From: DAITBA01 sp036824005
GTDB lineage: Bacteria; Pseudomonadota; Gammaproteobacteria; Burkholderiales; Rhodocyclaceae
Direction of reading: 5' to 3'
Assembly (NCBI GenBank): GCA_036824005.1
Contig: DAITBA010000009.1
Span: 62,001-126,000, forward strand
DNA length: 64,000 bases
Shown here: positions 1 to 8,633 of the stretch, piece after piece
Position numbering within the stretch: position 1 is the stretch's first letter
Layout of the letters: each line of letters starts with the position of its first letter
The notes under the pieces: model-generated
Seen by the model: the letters and a program-made list of their open reading frames with translations, nothing else
Told to the model about the DNA's origin: nothing
Databases searched by the model: none
Made by a program: the position numbers and the translations under genes

Positions 1-1046
1 ATGAGGTGCTGGCTGCCATCGCGCGGGCAAAGTCGCCCGTGATGATGGTGGGCGTCGAAGTGCGCCGCTACGGATTGGAGGCAAAGGTGGCGGAACTGGC
101 TCGCCGGCTGGGCATGCCGGTGGCGACCAGCTTCATGGGCCGGGGGCTCCTGGCGGGCACGGACGCGCCGCTCGTCGGTACCTACCTCGGCCTGGCGGGC
201 ACGGCCGAGGTAACCGAGCTTGTGGAGACTTCCGACGCGCTGCTGCTGCTCGGCGTCATCATTTCCGACACGAACTTCGGTGTCTCGGCGCGCCAGATCG
301 ACCTGCGCAGAACGATCCAGGCGCTGAACGGCCGGGTCACCCTCGGCTTCCACATTTATCCCCAGATTCCGCTCGCCGCGCTGGTGGACGCGCTGCTCGA
401 TCGCCTGCCGCCGCGCTGTCCGGCGTCGCCGCTGGCGCAGGCGGTTTATCCCCACGGACTGAAGGCGGACGACAAACCGATCACGCCCACCGATATCGCC
501 ACGGCGGTAAACGATCTGATCGCTACCCACGGCGCCATGCCGATCGCATCGGACATCGGCGACTGCCTCTTTACCGCGATGGACATCGAGCAGACGGCGC
601 TGGTCGCACCTGGTTACTACGCCACCATGGGCTTCGGCGTGCCGGCCGGCCTGGGGCTGCAGGCGGCCAGTGGCCGGCGGCCGCTGATTCTGGTCGGCGA
701 CGGTGCTTTCCAGATGACCGGCTGGGAATTGGGCAACTGCCGCCGCTATGGCTGGGACCCGATCGTGATCGTGTTCAACAACTCCGGCTGGGAGATGCTG
801 CGTACCTTCCAGCCGGAGTCGGCCTTCAACGATCTCGACGACTGGCGCTTCGCCGACATGGCGGCAGGACTGGGCGGGGAGGGTGTGCGGGTGGCGACGC
901 GGCGCGGGCTGCAGGACGCGCTGGCGCGGGCGGTGGCGACACGCGGCCGGTTTCAGCTCATCGAGGTCATGATCCCGCGCGGCGTGCTGTCCTCGACACT
1001 GTCGCGCTTCGTCAATGCGGTGAAGCGGCTACAGGCGCCGAAGTAG
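1..1046 (+). CDS. Thiamine-diphosphate-dependent 2-keto acid decarboxylase (phenylpyruvate/indolepyruvate decarboxylase-like), 5' end outside window
   Basis: About 346 residues of the central and C-terminal domains are visible; the reading frame is open to the left edge, so the N-terminal domain lies outside. The C-terminal half has the ThDP/Mg-binding pattern GDGAF followed about 27 residues later by NNSGW. The stretch around 'LLLLGVIISDTNFG' and 'RRTIQALNGRVTLG' resembles the phenylpyruvate/indolepyruvate decarboxylases of Azospirillum-type bacteria more than acetolactate synthase. Such enzymes decarboxylate aromatic or branched 2-keto acids to aldehydes in the cytoplasm. The gene converges on lplT with an 11-base gap. 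Substrate is inferred, and other ThDP enzymes of this superfamily are possible. Confidence 0.75.
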   Translation, partial: EVLAAIARAKSPVMMVGVEVRRYGLEAKVAELARRLGMPVATSFMGRGLLAGTDAPLVGTYLGLAGTAEVTELVETSDALLLLGVIISDTNFGVSARQIDLRRTIQALNGRVTLGFHIYPQIPLAALVDALLDRLPPRCPASPLAQAVYPHGLKADDKPITPTDIATAVNDLIATHGAMPIASDIGDCLFTAMDIEQTALVAPGYYATMGFGVPAGLGLQAASGRRPLILVGDGAFQMTGWELGNCRRYGWDPIVIVFNNSGWEMLRTFQPESAFNDLDDWRFADMAAGLGGEGVRVATRRGLQDALARAVATRGRFQLIEVMIPRGVLSSTLSRFVNAVKRLQAPK

Positions 1047-1057
1047 GCGCCGGAGGG

Positions 1058-2320
1058 TCAGTGCTTGGCGTCCTCCAGCAGCGCGACGGCATCGAATTCG
1101 CGCTGATTGCGCTCATGCCGGCGCTTCACCAGGTGCATGGTGCTTGCCACGAAGAGGCCAAAAAGCACAATAATGGCATAGATCGAAAGCTCGGCCTTGA
1201 TCAGGGCGGCGTACAGGCCGGTCATGACGAGAATGCTCAGGTTCTCGTTGAAGTTCTGCACGGCAATCGAGTGGCCCGCGCCCATGAGGATGTGACCGCG
1301 GTGCTGCAGCAATGCATTCATCGGCACGACGAAGAAACCCGCCAGGGCGCCGACGATCACCATGAGCAGCAGGGCAAGCGTAACGTCGCGCACGCCGATC
1401 ATGATGATCACTACCAGCCCCATGGCAATCCCGAGCGGAATGACGCGCACCGAACCGCGCAGGGTGACGAGCTTGGCGGCCATGACGGCTCCGATGGCTA
1501 TGCCGATCGCCACTACCCCCTGCAGCATGCTTGCCTTGGACAGGTCGAGGGTCAGGGCCGATTCAGCCCATTTGATGACGATGAACTGAAGCGTTGCGCC
1601 CGCCCCCCAGAAAAGCGTGGTGACGGCAAGCGAGATCTGGCCCAGTTTGTCACGCCAAAGCAGCTTCAGGCAGTGGGTGAAATCGTGTAGCAGGTAGAGC
1701 GGGTTCTTCTTCAGCACCTTGTGGTCGACTCCGGTGTCGGGAACGTAGAGGTTGAACAGCGCGGCGATGACGTACAGCACGCCGACTATGCTGATGCTCA
1801 TCTCCGGCACGCTATCGATGCCCGTGTCGATGATTGGGAAGTCGATGCTGAGCAGCGCCTGGGCGACGCTCGGCTTGATCAGGGTGCCGCCCAGCACGGT
1901 ACCGAGTATGATCGCCGCCACCGTCAGTCCCTCGATCCAGCCGTTGGCCACGACCAGCAGGCGGTGGGGCAGGTACTCCGTGAGGATGCCGTACTTGGCG
2001 GGCGAGTAGGCCGCCGCCCCCAAGCCGACGACGGCATAGGCGATCAGCGGATGCACGGTGAAGAACATCATGGCGCAGCCGACGATCTTAATGGCGTTGC
2101 TGATGAACATGACCCGCCATTTCGGCATCGAATCGGCGAAGGCGCCGACAAATGCGGCCAGCACGACGTAGGAAACGGTGAAAAAGAGTTTCAGCAGCGG
2201 TTCCTGCTCCCCGGGCGCGCCCATGTCGCGCAGGACGGAGATGGCGGCGATCAGCAGGGCATTGTCGGCGAGCGCGGAAAAGAACTGCGCTGCCATGATT
2301 ATGTAGAAGCCGGATTTCAT
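1058..2320 (-). CDS. lplT: Lysophospholipid transporter LplT (MFS)
   Basis: A 420-residue major-facilitator protein with about 12 hydrophobic segments. The start 'MKSGFYIIMAAQFFSALADN' and the motif AAAYSPAKYGILTEYLP are typical of LplT. The family flips lysophospholipids such as lyso-PE across the inner membrane so they can be re-acylated. In enterobacteria the partner acyltransferase Aas is adjacent or fused; none is seen here, so the acyltransferase must be elsewhere. It is transcribed away from the LysR gene, with a shared intergenic region of about 180 bases. Family assignment is firm; substrate is by family. Confidence 0.85.
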   Translation of the reverse strand: MKSGFYIIMAAQFFSALADNALLIAAISVLRDMGAPGEQEPLLKLFFTVSYVVLAAFVGAFADSMPKWRVMFISNAIKIVGCAMMFFTVHPLIAYAVVGLGAAAYSPAKYGILTEYLPHRLLVVANGWIEGLTVAAIILGTVLGGTLIKPSVAQALLSIDFPIIDTGIDSVPEMSISIVGVLYVIAALFNLYVPDTGVDHKVLKKNPLYLLHDFTHCLKLLWRDKLGQISLAVTTLFWGAGATLQFIVIKWAESALTLDLSKASMLQGVVAIGIAIGAVMAAKLVTLRGSVRVIPLGIAMGLVVIIMIGVRDVTLALLLMVIVGALAGFFVVPMNALLQHRGHILMGAGHSIAVQNFNENLSILVMTGLYAALIKAELSIYAIIVLFGLFVASTMHLVKRRHERNQREFDAVALLEDAKH

Positions 2321-2501
2321 TTTGCCCGCTGGGCGAGGTTCTAAGTTCTTGTCGCGGAGCTGGAGGACAGGCGGTTTATATCATGACTCCGCGGGCGCTG
2401 TAAGGGCGGTGGGGCGCTGCCCGACCAGTGCGCCCTGTGCTTTCTTACGGGCGGGAAGTGTGTTTGAATAGCGCCATAAGAACCACGTGGCGGGACGGAT
2501 T

Positions 2502-3413
2502 ATGGCGGACCGGAGACTGCAGGTATTTCACGCTGTCGCCAAACAGTTGTCGTTCACCAAGGCAGCCGAAGTGCTGTTCATGACGCAACCGGCGGTGACA
2601 TTCCAGATCAAGCAACTGGAGGAGCATTTCAACACCCGCCTGTTCGATCGCGGACATGGCAAGATCTCCCTGACCCCGGCCGGCGAATTGGTGCTGGTGT
2701 ACGCCGAGCGCATTCTCGGGCTGTCCTCGGAGCTCGACGTGCGCCTGGCGGAAATGACGGGGGAAATCGGCGGCTCGCTCCTCGTCGGGGCGAGCACGAC
2801 GATCGCGGAGTTCCTGCTACCGCATGTGCTGGGCGAATTCAAGTCGAGGTATCCGAACGTCCGGCCGCGCCTGATCGTCGGCAATTCGGAAGCCATCGAA
2901 ACGCGCGTCGTCGAGCACACGCTCGACATCGGACTGATCGAGTCGGCGTCCCATCAGCCCAATCTGCAATGCGAGGTCTGCTGTGACGACGAGTTGCAGG
3001 TGATTTGCGCTCCAAGCTTTCCGTTGGCGAAGTTGAAAGAGGTGGCTCCCGAGCAACTGATGTCCCACCCCTACATCAGCCGGGAACCGGGCTCTGGAAC
3101 GCGCGAGTATACGGACGACTATCTGCGCAAGGCCGGAATCGCCGCCGACGGCATGTCCATTGTCATGGAACTGGGCAGTCCCGAGGCACTCAAGGGTGTG
3201 GTCGAGACGGGTCTCGGTTTCGCTATTGTTTCGAAGGCGTCCGTGGCCAAGGAACGACAGCTCGGGCTTCTGGTGGCGATACCGCTGCAGCCGCGGCTCA
3301 ACCGCACGCTGTCTATGGTCTACCCCAAGGAGAAGTTCCGCTCGAAGCTGGTCAACACCTTCGTCGAGTTCGCCGCGGGGAAACTGAGGCAGAGAGCGGC
3401 GGCCACGGCCTGA
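2502..3413 (+). CDS. LysR-family transcriptional regulator
   Basis: Residues 1-60 form a winged helix-turn-helix of LysR type (FTKAAEVLFMTQPAVTFQIK, LFDRGHGKISLTPAG). Residues from about 88 onward form the periplasmic-binding-protein-like effector domain. The ATG at 2502 is preferred because the family starts directly before the DNA-binding helix; an in-frame GTG at 2487 would add five residues. It is divergent from lplT and lies 21 bases upstream of alr, so either could be a target, but nothing in the sequence identifies the effector. The domain is of the CysB/CbbR-like general type; the exact subgroup is not resolved. Confidence 0.85.
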   Translation: MADRRLQVFHAVAKQLSFTKAAEVLFMTQPAVTFQIKQLEEHFNTRLFDRGHGKISLTPAGELVLVYAERILGLSSELDVRLAEMTGEIGGSLLVGASTTIAEFLLPHVLGEFKSRYPNVRPRLIVGNSEAIETRVVEHTLDIGLIESASHQPNLQCEVCCDDELQVICAPSFPLAKLKEVAPEQLMSHPYISREPGSGTREYTDDYLRKAGIAADGMSIVMELGSPEALKGVVETGLGFAIVSKASVAKERQLGLLVAIPLQPRLNRTLSMVYPKEKFRSKLVNTFVEFAAGKLRQRAAATA

Positions 3414-3434
3414 GTCCGCCCAGCGCGGGTGACC

Positions 3435-4508
3435 ATGCCCCGTCCCATTCAGGCAACGATCGACACCCAGGCGCTGCGCCACAACCTCCTGGTTGCGCGA
3501 CGCCATGCGGGCGATGCCGCCACCTGGAGCGTCATCAAGGCCAATGCCTATGGCCATGGCCTGATCGAGGTGGCCGGCGCCTTGCGGGAGAGCACGGACG
3601 GCTTTGCCCTGCTCGACATGGCCGACGCCGTGGAACTGCGCGAGGCCGGCATCCGCCAGCCGATACTCATGCTCGAGGGCTTTTTCGCCGAAGATGAGCT
3701 GACGCTGTTCGAGGAGTACGGCCTGACCACGGTCGTGCATTGCTTCGAGCAGATCGAGATGCTCAGCCGCGTTTCTCTGCCAGTGCAGCTTCCGGTCTAT
3801 CTAAAGATCAATACGGGCATGAACCGGCTTGGCTTTCGCCCGGAGGATTTCCCGAATGCGCTAGCGCGTCTGGTTCAGATTCCGCACGTGGGCGACATCG
3901 CGCTCATGACGCATTTCGCCGATGCCGACGGCGAGCGCGGCGTCGCGGCGGCGCTGACGCGTTTTCAGCAGCTGCGCCAAGGCGCGCAGCTGCCTGTCAG
4001 CATGGCCAACTCGGCGGCGTTGCTGCGCTTCCCCGAGGCTCGAGGTGACTGGGTGCGCCCGGGCATCATGCTCTACGGCTCTTCTCCGTTCCCACACCTG
4101 AAAAGCGCCGCGGATCTCGAGCTGCGGCCGGTCATGACCCTGGCGAGCGAGATCATTGCGGTGCAACAGCTCGACCCCGGCGAGTGCGTCGGCTATGGCG
4201 GGCTGTTCGAGGCCCGCTCGCCGATGCGCGTCGGCATCGTGGCCTGCGGCTATGCCGATGGCTATCCGCGCCATGCCCCGACCGGCACGCCCGTGCTGGT
4301 TGGCGGGCAACGCACGGGTACCCTGGGCCGGGTATCGATGGACATGCTCGCCGTAGACCTTACCGCAATGCCGCAGGCCCGCATCGGGACTCCGGTGGTA
4401 CTCTGGGGCGATGGACTGTCCGCGGACGAGGTGGCGCGATGCGCCGAAACCGTCAGCTACGAGCTGTTTTGCGGCTTGGCGCGGCGGGTACCGACGAAAT
4501 ACGTCTGA
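3435..4508 (+). CDS. alr: Alanine racemase
   Basis: A 357-residue PLP enzyme that interconverts L- and D-alanine for peptidoglycan synthesis in the cytoplasm. The PLP lysine lies in WSVIKANAYGHG (Lys35), and the catalytic tyrosine of the second domain lies in ACGYADGYPRHAP. Length fits the family (355-370). ATG 3435 is chosen over an in-frame GTG at 3429 because it gives the usual MxRPxxAxID start. It is followed by radA after 8 bases, and alr and radA probably share a transcript. Confidence 0.95.
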   Translation: MPRPIQATIDTQALRHNLLVARRHAGDAATWSVIKANAYGHGLIEVAGALRESTDGFALLDMADAVELREAGIRQPILMLEGFFAEDELTLFEEYGLTTVVHCFEQIEMLSRVSLPVQLPVYLKINTGMNRLGFRPEDFPNALARLVQIPHVGDIALMTHFADADGERGVAAALTRFQQLRQGAQLPVSMANSAALLRFPEARGDWVRPGIMLYGSSPFPHLKSAADLELRPVMTLASEIIAVQQLDPGECVGYGGLFEARSPMRVGIVACGYADGYPRHAPTGTPVLVGGQRTGTLGRVSMDMLAVDLTAMPQARIGTPVVLWGDGLSADEVARCAETVSYELFCGLARRVPTKYV

Positions 4509-4516
4509 TCCGGCAC

Positions 4517-5878
4517 GTGGCCAAACCCAGGACGGTCTTCGCCTGCACCGAATGCGGTGGCCAGGTGCCCAAGTGGCAGGGGCAGTGTCCCCAGTGCCAA
4601 GCCTGGAATACCCTGGTCGAAACGTTGGTGGAGCCGGCGGCGGCCAGCCGCTTCGTTCCCGTGGCTGGCGGTGCCCGTCTTCAGTCACTGTCGGAAATTA
4701 ATCCGCGCGCAGAGGAACGCATCCTTACCGGCATCGAGGAGTTCGACCGCGTTCTCGGCGGCGGTATGGTCGTGGGCGGCGTGGTGTTGATCGGCGGCGA
4801 TCCGGGCATCGGCAAGTCCACCCTGCTGCTTCAGGCCTTGTGCCGGATGGCCCTCCGTTACCCGGCGCTCTATGTCAGCGGCGAGGAGTCGGGCGAGCAG
4901 GTGGCACTGCGGTCGCGTCGCCTGCAGCTGGACACGCGCGGGCTGAAGCTGCTGGCGGAAATCAACCTGGAGAAGATCCTCGCCACCTTGGCGGCGGAAA
5001 GGCCGCGCCTGGCGGTGATCGACTCGATTCAGACGCTTTATTCCGAGGCACTGCAGTCGGCGCCGGGCTCCGTCGCGCAGGTACGTGAATGCGCGGCGCA
5101 ACTCACCCGCTACGCAAAGAGCAGCGACACCTGCCTAGTATTGATTGGCCATGTCACCAAGGAAGGCGCCCTGGCAGGTCCGCGAGTGCTGGAGCACATT
5201 GTCGATACCGTACTCTATTTCGAGGGCGATCCGAACAGCAGCTTCCGGCTGATCCGGGCCGTCAAGAACCGCTTCGGGCCGGTAAATGAGCTGGGCGTTT
5301 TTGCCATGACCGACAGAGGTCTGCGCGGCGTTTCGAACCCTTCGGCGCTGTTCTTGTCGCAACATGAGCAGCAGGTGCCGGGCACATGTGTGTTGGTCAC
5401 GCAGGAAGGCACGCGGCCACTACTGGTGGAGATTCAGGCCCTGGTCGACGCTGCCCACAGCCCCAGCCCGCGGCGATTGTCGGTGGGTCTGGACGCCAGC
5501 CGACTGGCGATGCTGCTGGCGGTGCTGCACCGCCACGGGGGCGTTGTCTGCTTCGATCAGGATGTCTTCATCAATGCTGTCGGCGGGGTAAAGATCGCCG
5601 AGCCGGCGGCGGATCTGGCGGTGCTTATCGCGATAGTGTCATCCATAAAAAACAAAGCATTGCCGCATAAACTTATAGTATTTGGTGAGGTTGGTTTGGC
5701 GGGCGAGATCCGTCCCGCGCCGCGGGGGCAGGAGCGTTTGAAAGAGGCTGCCAAGCTCGGCTTTACGCAGGCGCTAATCCCGAAAGCCAATGCTCCGAAG
5801 CAGCCGATCAAGAACCTCCATGTGATCGCAGTCGACCGGATTGAACAGGCGATCGCAAGGTTGCGGGAGTTGGAGTAA
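4517..5878 (+). CDS. radA: DNA repair protein RadA
   Basis: A 453-residue branch-migration ATPase acting in recombinational repair. Visible in order: an N-terminal zinc finger (CTECGG ... CPQCQAW), Walker A GGDPGIGKST, the RadA signature VKNRFGPVNE, and a C-terminal Lon-protease-like domain (DLAVLIAIVSS, GEVGLAGEIRP). The start is GTG at 4517, eight bases after the alr stop; the open frame runs further upstream across alr, but the protein family begins just before the zinc finger. Length matches E. coli RadA closely. Confidence 0.95.
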   Translation: MAKPRTVFACTECGGQVPKWQGQCPQCQAWNTLVETLVEPAAASRFVPVAGGARLQSLSEINPRAEERILTGIEEFDRVLGGGMVVGGVVLIGGDPGIGKSTLLLQALCRMALRYPALYVSGEESGEQVALRSRRLQLDTRGLKLLAEINLEKILATLAAERPRLAVIDSIQTLYSEALQSAPGSVAQVRECAAQLTRYAKSSDTCLVLIGHVTKEGALAGPRVLEHIVDTVLYFEGDPNSSFRLIRAVKNRFGPVNELGVFAMTDRGLRGVSNPSALFLSQHEQQVPGTCVLVTQEGTRPLLVEIQALVDAAHSPSPRRLSVGLDASRLAMLLAVLHRHGGVVCFDQDVFINAVGGVKIAEPAADLAVLIAIVSSIKNKALPHKLIVFGEVGLAGEIRPAPRGQERLKEAAKLGFTQALIPKANAPKQPIKNLHVIAVDRIEQAIARLRELE

Positions 5879-5886
5879 ACGCCTTA

Positions 5887-6006
5887 TTTCACCACAGAGG
5901 ACGCGGAGTTGGGACAAGGGCTTCGAGCGTTTGCTGGGATCACACAGCGGCTCCAGGGCGCAAACCCAGGATTTCCTCTGCGTCCTCCGTGTCCTTTGCG
6001 GTGAAG
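5887..6006. repeat. Imperfect inverted-repeat element of the CACCACAGAGG type
   Basis: A 120-base element filling the radA-permease gap. The left arm begins TTTCACCACAGAGGACGCGG at 5887. The right arm (about 5976-6006) reads, on the opposite strand, CTTCACCGCAAAGGACACGG followed by AGGACGCAGAG. The arms pair over about 22 bases with a few mismatches around a spacer of roughly 70 bases. Similar CACCACAGAGGACAC-type intergenic repeats are known from many proteobacterial genomes; that is recall, not a search result. No second copy was found in this window and no transposase is present. Confidence 0.6.
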
Positions 6007-6018
6007 TGAGTTTTTCAG

Positions 6019-8508
6019 ATGAACCACCTTCGACTTTCCTGGCAGATGCTCCGGCGCGACTTCCGCGCCGGGGAACTGCGGCTGCTGGGCGTCGCCATGC
6101 TAATCGCCGTGGCCAGTCTGACCAGCGTCAGCTTCTTCACCGATCGCATGAATCAGGCAATGGTGCGCGAGGCGAATCAGTTGCTGGGCGGCGACCTGCT
6201 GCTGACGGCTGATCATCCCTGGCCCGCTGTCTTCGGCGAGGCGGCCGCGCGACTCGGGCTCAAGGGGCTCAACACCACCACGTTCACGAGCATGGCGAGC
6301 TTTGGTCCGCAGACGCAGCTTGCCGGGGTCAAGGCCGTGCAGCCGGGCTACCCGCTGCGCGGCAGCGTGCGCATTGCGCCAGCGCTCAACCAGCCGGACG
6401 GACCGGCGCCGGGTATTCCGCACCAGGGCACCGCCTGGCTGGACGAACGGCTCAGTGCCGCGCTGGGCGTACGCACGGGCGACGCCATCGTCCTCGGCAA
6501 CTCCCAATTCACCGTCGCAGCCGTGCTGACCTACGAGTCGGATCGTGGCACCAACTTCTTCAGCATCGTTCCGCGCCTGATGATCCACGCCGACGATCTG
6601 CCGGCGACGGGGTTGATCCAGGCCGGCAGCCGCGTCAGCTATCGACTGCAGATCGCCGGCGACGCCGGTGCCCTGTCGGCCTTCCAGAAATGGGCGACAC
6701 CACGGCTAGGACGCGGGGAGCAGTTGGAGGATATCAACAACGCACGACCGGAAGTGCGCAGCGCCCTGGATCGTGCCCAAAGGTTCCTGCGCCTGGCGGC
6801 GTTGCTGGCCGTGGTGCTGGCTGCCGTGGCGGTGGGTCTGGCGACACGCCGCTACATGCAGCGCCACCTCGACGGCTGCGCCGTGATGCGCTGCCTGGGT
6901 GCCCGCCAAGCCCAGGTGCTGCGCGTCTACCTCGGTGAGTTCCTGATTTTCGGCGCTGTTTCCGCGGCCCTTGGTTGCGCGCTGGGTTACGGCAGCCAAC
7001 TGCTGATCGAGCGTATGCTTGCCGATCTGCTCGCGGCACCGTTGCCGCCGCCGTCCCTGGCGCCGCTCGGACACGGGTTTGCGGTCGGCGTGGCCCTGCT
7101 GGTCGGATTCGTCGTCCCCCAGTTGCTGCGCCTGGGGCGCGTTCCCGCTGCGCGCGTGCTGCGGCGCGAGTGGAGCGGTTCGGAGCCGGTGACCATCGCC
7201 AGCTACGCCGTGGGCGCCGCGGCGCTGGCGCTGCTCATGCTCTGGATCGCCGCTGAGCTGCGCCTGGGTTTCATCGTCCTGGGCGGGTTCGCGGGGGCCT
7301 TGGCGCTTTACGGGGTGGTGGCGCGATTGGCGATCATTGCCGCCGGCCATGTGCGCAGCGTGGCGGGCGCGGGCTGGCGGTACGGGCTGGCGAACTTGCG
7401 GCGACGCCTGGGCAGCGGTGTTGTGCAGACGGTGGCACTGGGGTTGGGAATGACGGCGCTGCTGCTGCTCACCATCAGCCGAGGCGAGTTGCTCGACAAC
7501 TGGCGACGCAGCGTGCCGGCCGACGCGCCCAACCGATTCATCATCAACATTCAGCCGGACCAGCGCGAGTCGCTGCTCGAACTGTTCGCCCGCCAGGGGC
7601 TGCCGGCGCCAGACCTGTTGCCCATGGTTCGCGGGCGGATGGTGGCGGTGAACGGCAAACCCGTCGGCCCGGGCGATTACGCCGACGAGCGCGCCCAGCG
7701 CCTGGTGGAGCGCGAGTTCAACCTCTCATGGGCCAGCCGCCTGCCCGCGGGCAACTCCATCAGCGCCGGCCAATGGTTCGGTGACGACGCGGCGCAGCGC
7801 GGGTTTTCTGTCGAACTGGGTCTGGCGCAGACATTGAATCTGGCCACCGGTGACAGCCTCGGCTTCGACGTCGCCGGTCGCCGGGTCGAGGCGCCCATCA
7901 CCAGCGTGCGTCGGCTCGACTGGGATTCGATGCGTGTCAACTTCTTCGTCATCGCGCCGCCCGAGATACTCGACAGCTACCCAGCCAGTTACATCACCAG
8001 TTTCCATCTGCCCGCGGAAAACGACGGTTTTGTCAATGAACTGGTCGCTGCCCATCCGAACCTGACGGTGATCGACGTCGCGGCCATGCTGCGCCAACTG
8101 CAAAGCGTCATGGGTCAGCTTGCCCGGGCCGTGCAGTTTATCTTTGGCTTCGCCTTGGTGGCGGGGGTAGTGGTGCTATTTGCTGCCATTGAGGCAACCC
8201 ATGACGAGCGCCAGTACGAGGTGGCAGTGATGCGCACCTTGGGCGCGCGTGACGGCCAGTTGCGCTCCGCCCTGGCGGTGGAGTTCGCCGCGCTCGGTGC
8301 CGTCGCCGGTTTGCTTGCCGGGCTCGGGGCGAATGCCATCAGCTCGGCGCTTGCGCACTGGATCTTCAAGCTGCCCTTTCATCCGGGCTGGGCGACACTG
8401 GCGGCCGGCATGCTTGGCGGTGCGCTCGTCGTGACGCTCGTCGGCCTGGCAGGCACGGCGCGCACGCTGCGCGCCCCTGCCCTGCAGGCGATCCGGGAAT
8501 CGGCCTGA
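6019..8508 (+). CDS. FtsX-family ABC transporter permease (YbbP-like)
   Basis: An 829-residue inner-membrane protein with an N-terminal membrane segment, a large periplasmic MacB-like domain (about 40-245), a core block of helices (about 250-470), a second periplasmic domain, and a C-terminal three-helix FtsX unit ending DERQYEVAVMRTLGARDGQL. This is the YbbP architecture, usually paired with an ATPase (YbbA) of the LolD type. No ATPase gene is adjacent, so the partner must be elsewhere. The start ATG 6019 follows the inverted-repeat element by about 12 bases. The substrate is unknown for the family; envelope lipid or lipoprotein handling is only a guess. Confidence 0.8.
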   Translation: MNHLRLSWQMLRRDFRAGELRLLGVAMLIAVASLTSVSFFTDRMNQAMVREANQLLGGDLLLTADHPWPAVFGEAAARLGLKGLNTTTFTSMASFGPQTQLAGVKAVQPGYPLRGSVRIAPALNQPDGPAPGIPHQGTAWLDERLSAALGVRTGDAIVLGNSQFTVAAVLTYESDRGTNFFSIVPRLMIHADDLPATGLIQAGSRVSYRLQIAGDAGALSAFQKWATPRLGRGEQLEDINNARPEVRSALDRAQRFLRLAALLAVVLAAVAVGLATRRYMQRHLDGCAVMRCLGARQAQVLRVYLGEFLIFGAVSAALGCALGYGSQLLIERMLADLLAAPLPPPSLAPLGHGFAVGVALLVGFVVPQLLRLGRVPAARVLRREWSGSEPVTIASYAVGAAALALLMLWIAAELRLGFIVLGGFAGALALYGVVARLAIIAAGHVRSVAGAGWRYGLANLRRRLGSGVVQTVALGLGMTALLLLTISRGELLDNWRRSVPADAPNRFIINIQPDQRESLLELFARQGLPAPDLLPMVRGRMVAVNGKPVGPGDYADERAQRLVEREFNLSWASRLPAGNSISAGQWFGDDAAQRGFSVELGLAQTLNLATGDSLGFDVAGRRVEAPITSVRRLDWDSMRVNFFVIAPPEILDSYPASYITSFHLPAENDGFVNELVAAHPNLTVIDVAAMLRQLQSVMGQLARAVQFIFGFALVAGVVVLFAAIEATHDERQYEVAVMRTLGARDGQLRSALAVEFAALGAVAGLLAGLGANAISSALAHWIFKLPFHPGWATLAAGMLGGALVVTLVGLAGTARTLRAPALQAIRESA

Positions 8509-8633
8509 CCCTGCCTGCAAGCAAATCGCCACCGCCGCAGGTTCGGGCGCCTCGTCCATAGGGGCTTCCCCCTTTGTGTGGATATGGGGCCCGGATACCC
8601 GCTGCTATACTCGGCTCATAGGGAAGCGACTTG

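Noticed and set aside
5841..6212. Frame across the radA-permease gap
   Set aside because: It runs through the inverted-repeat element and ends inside the permease gene.
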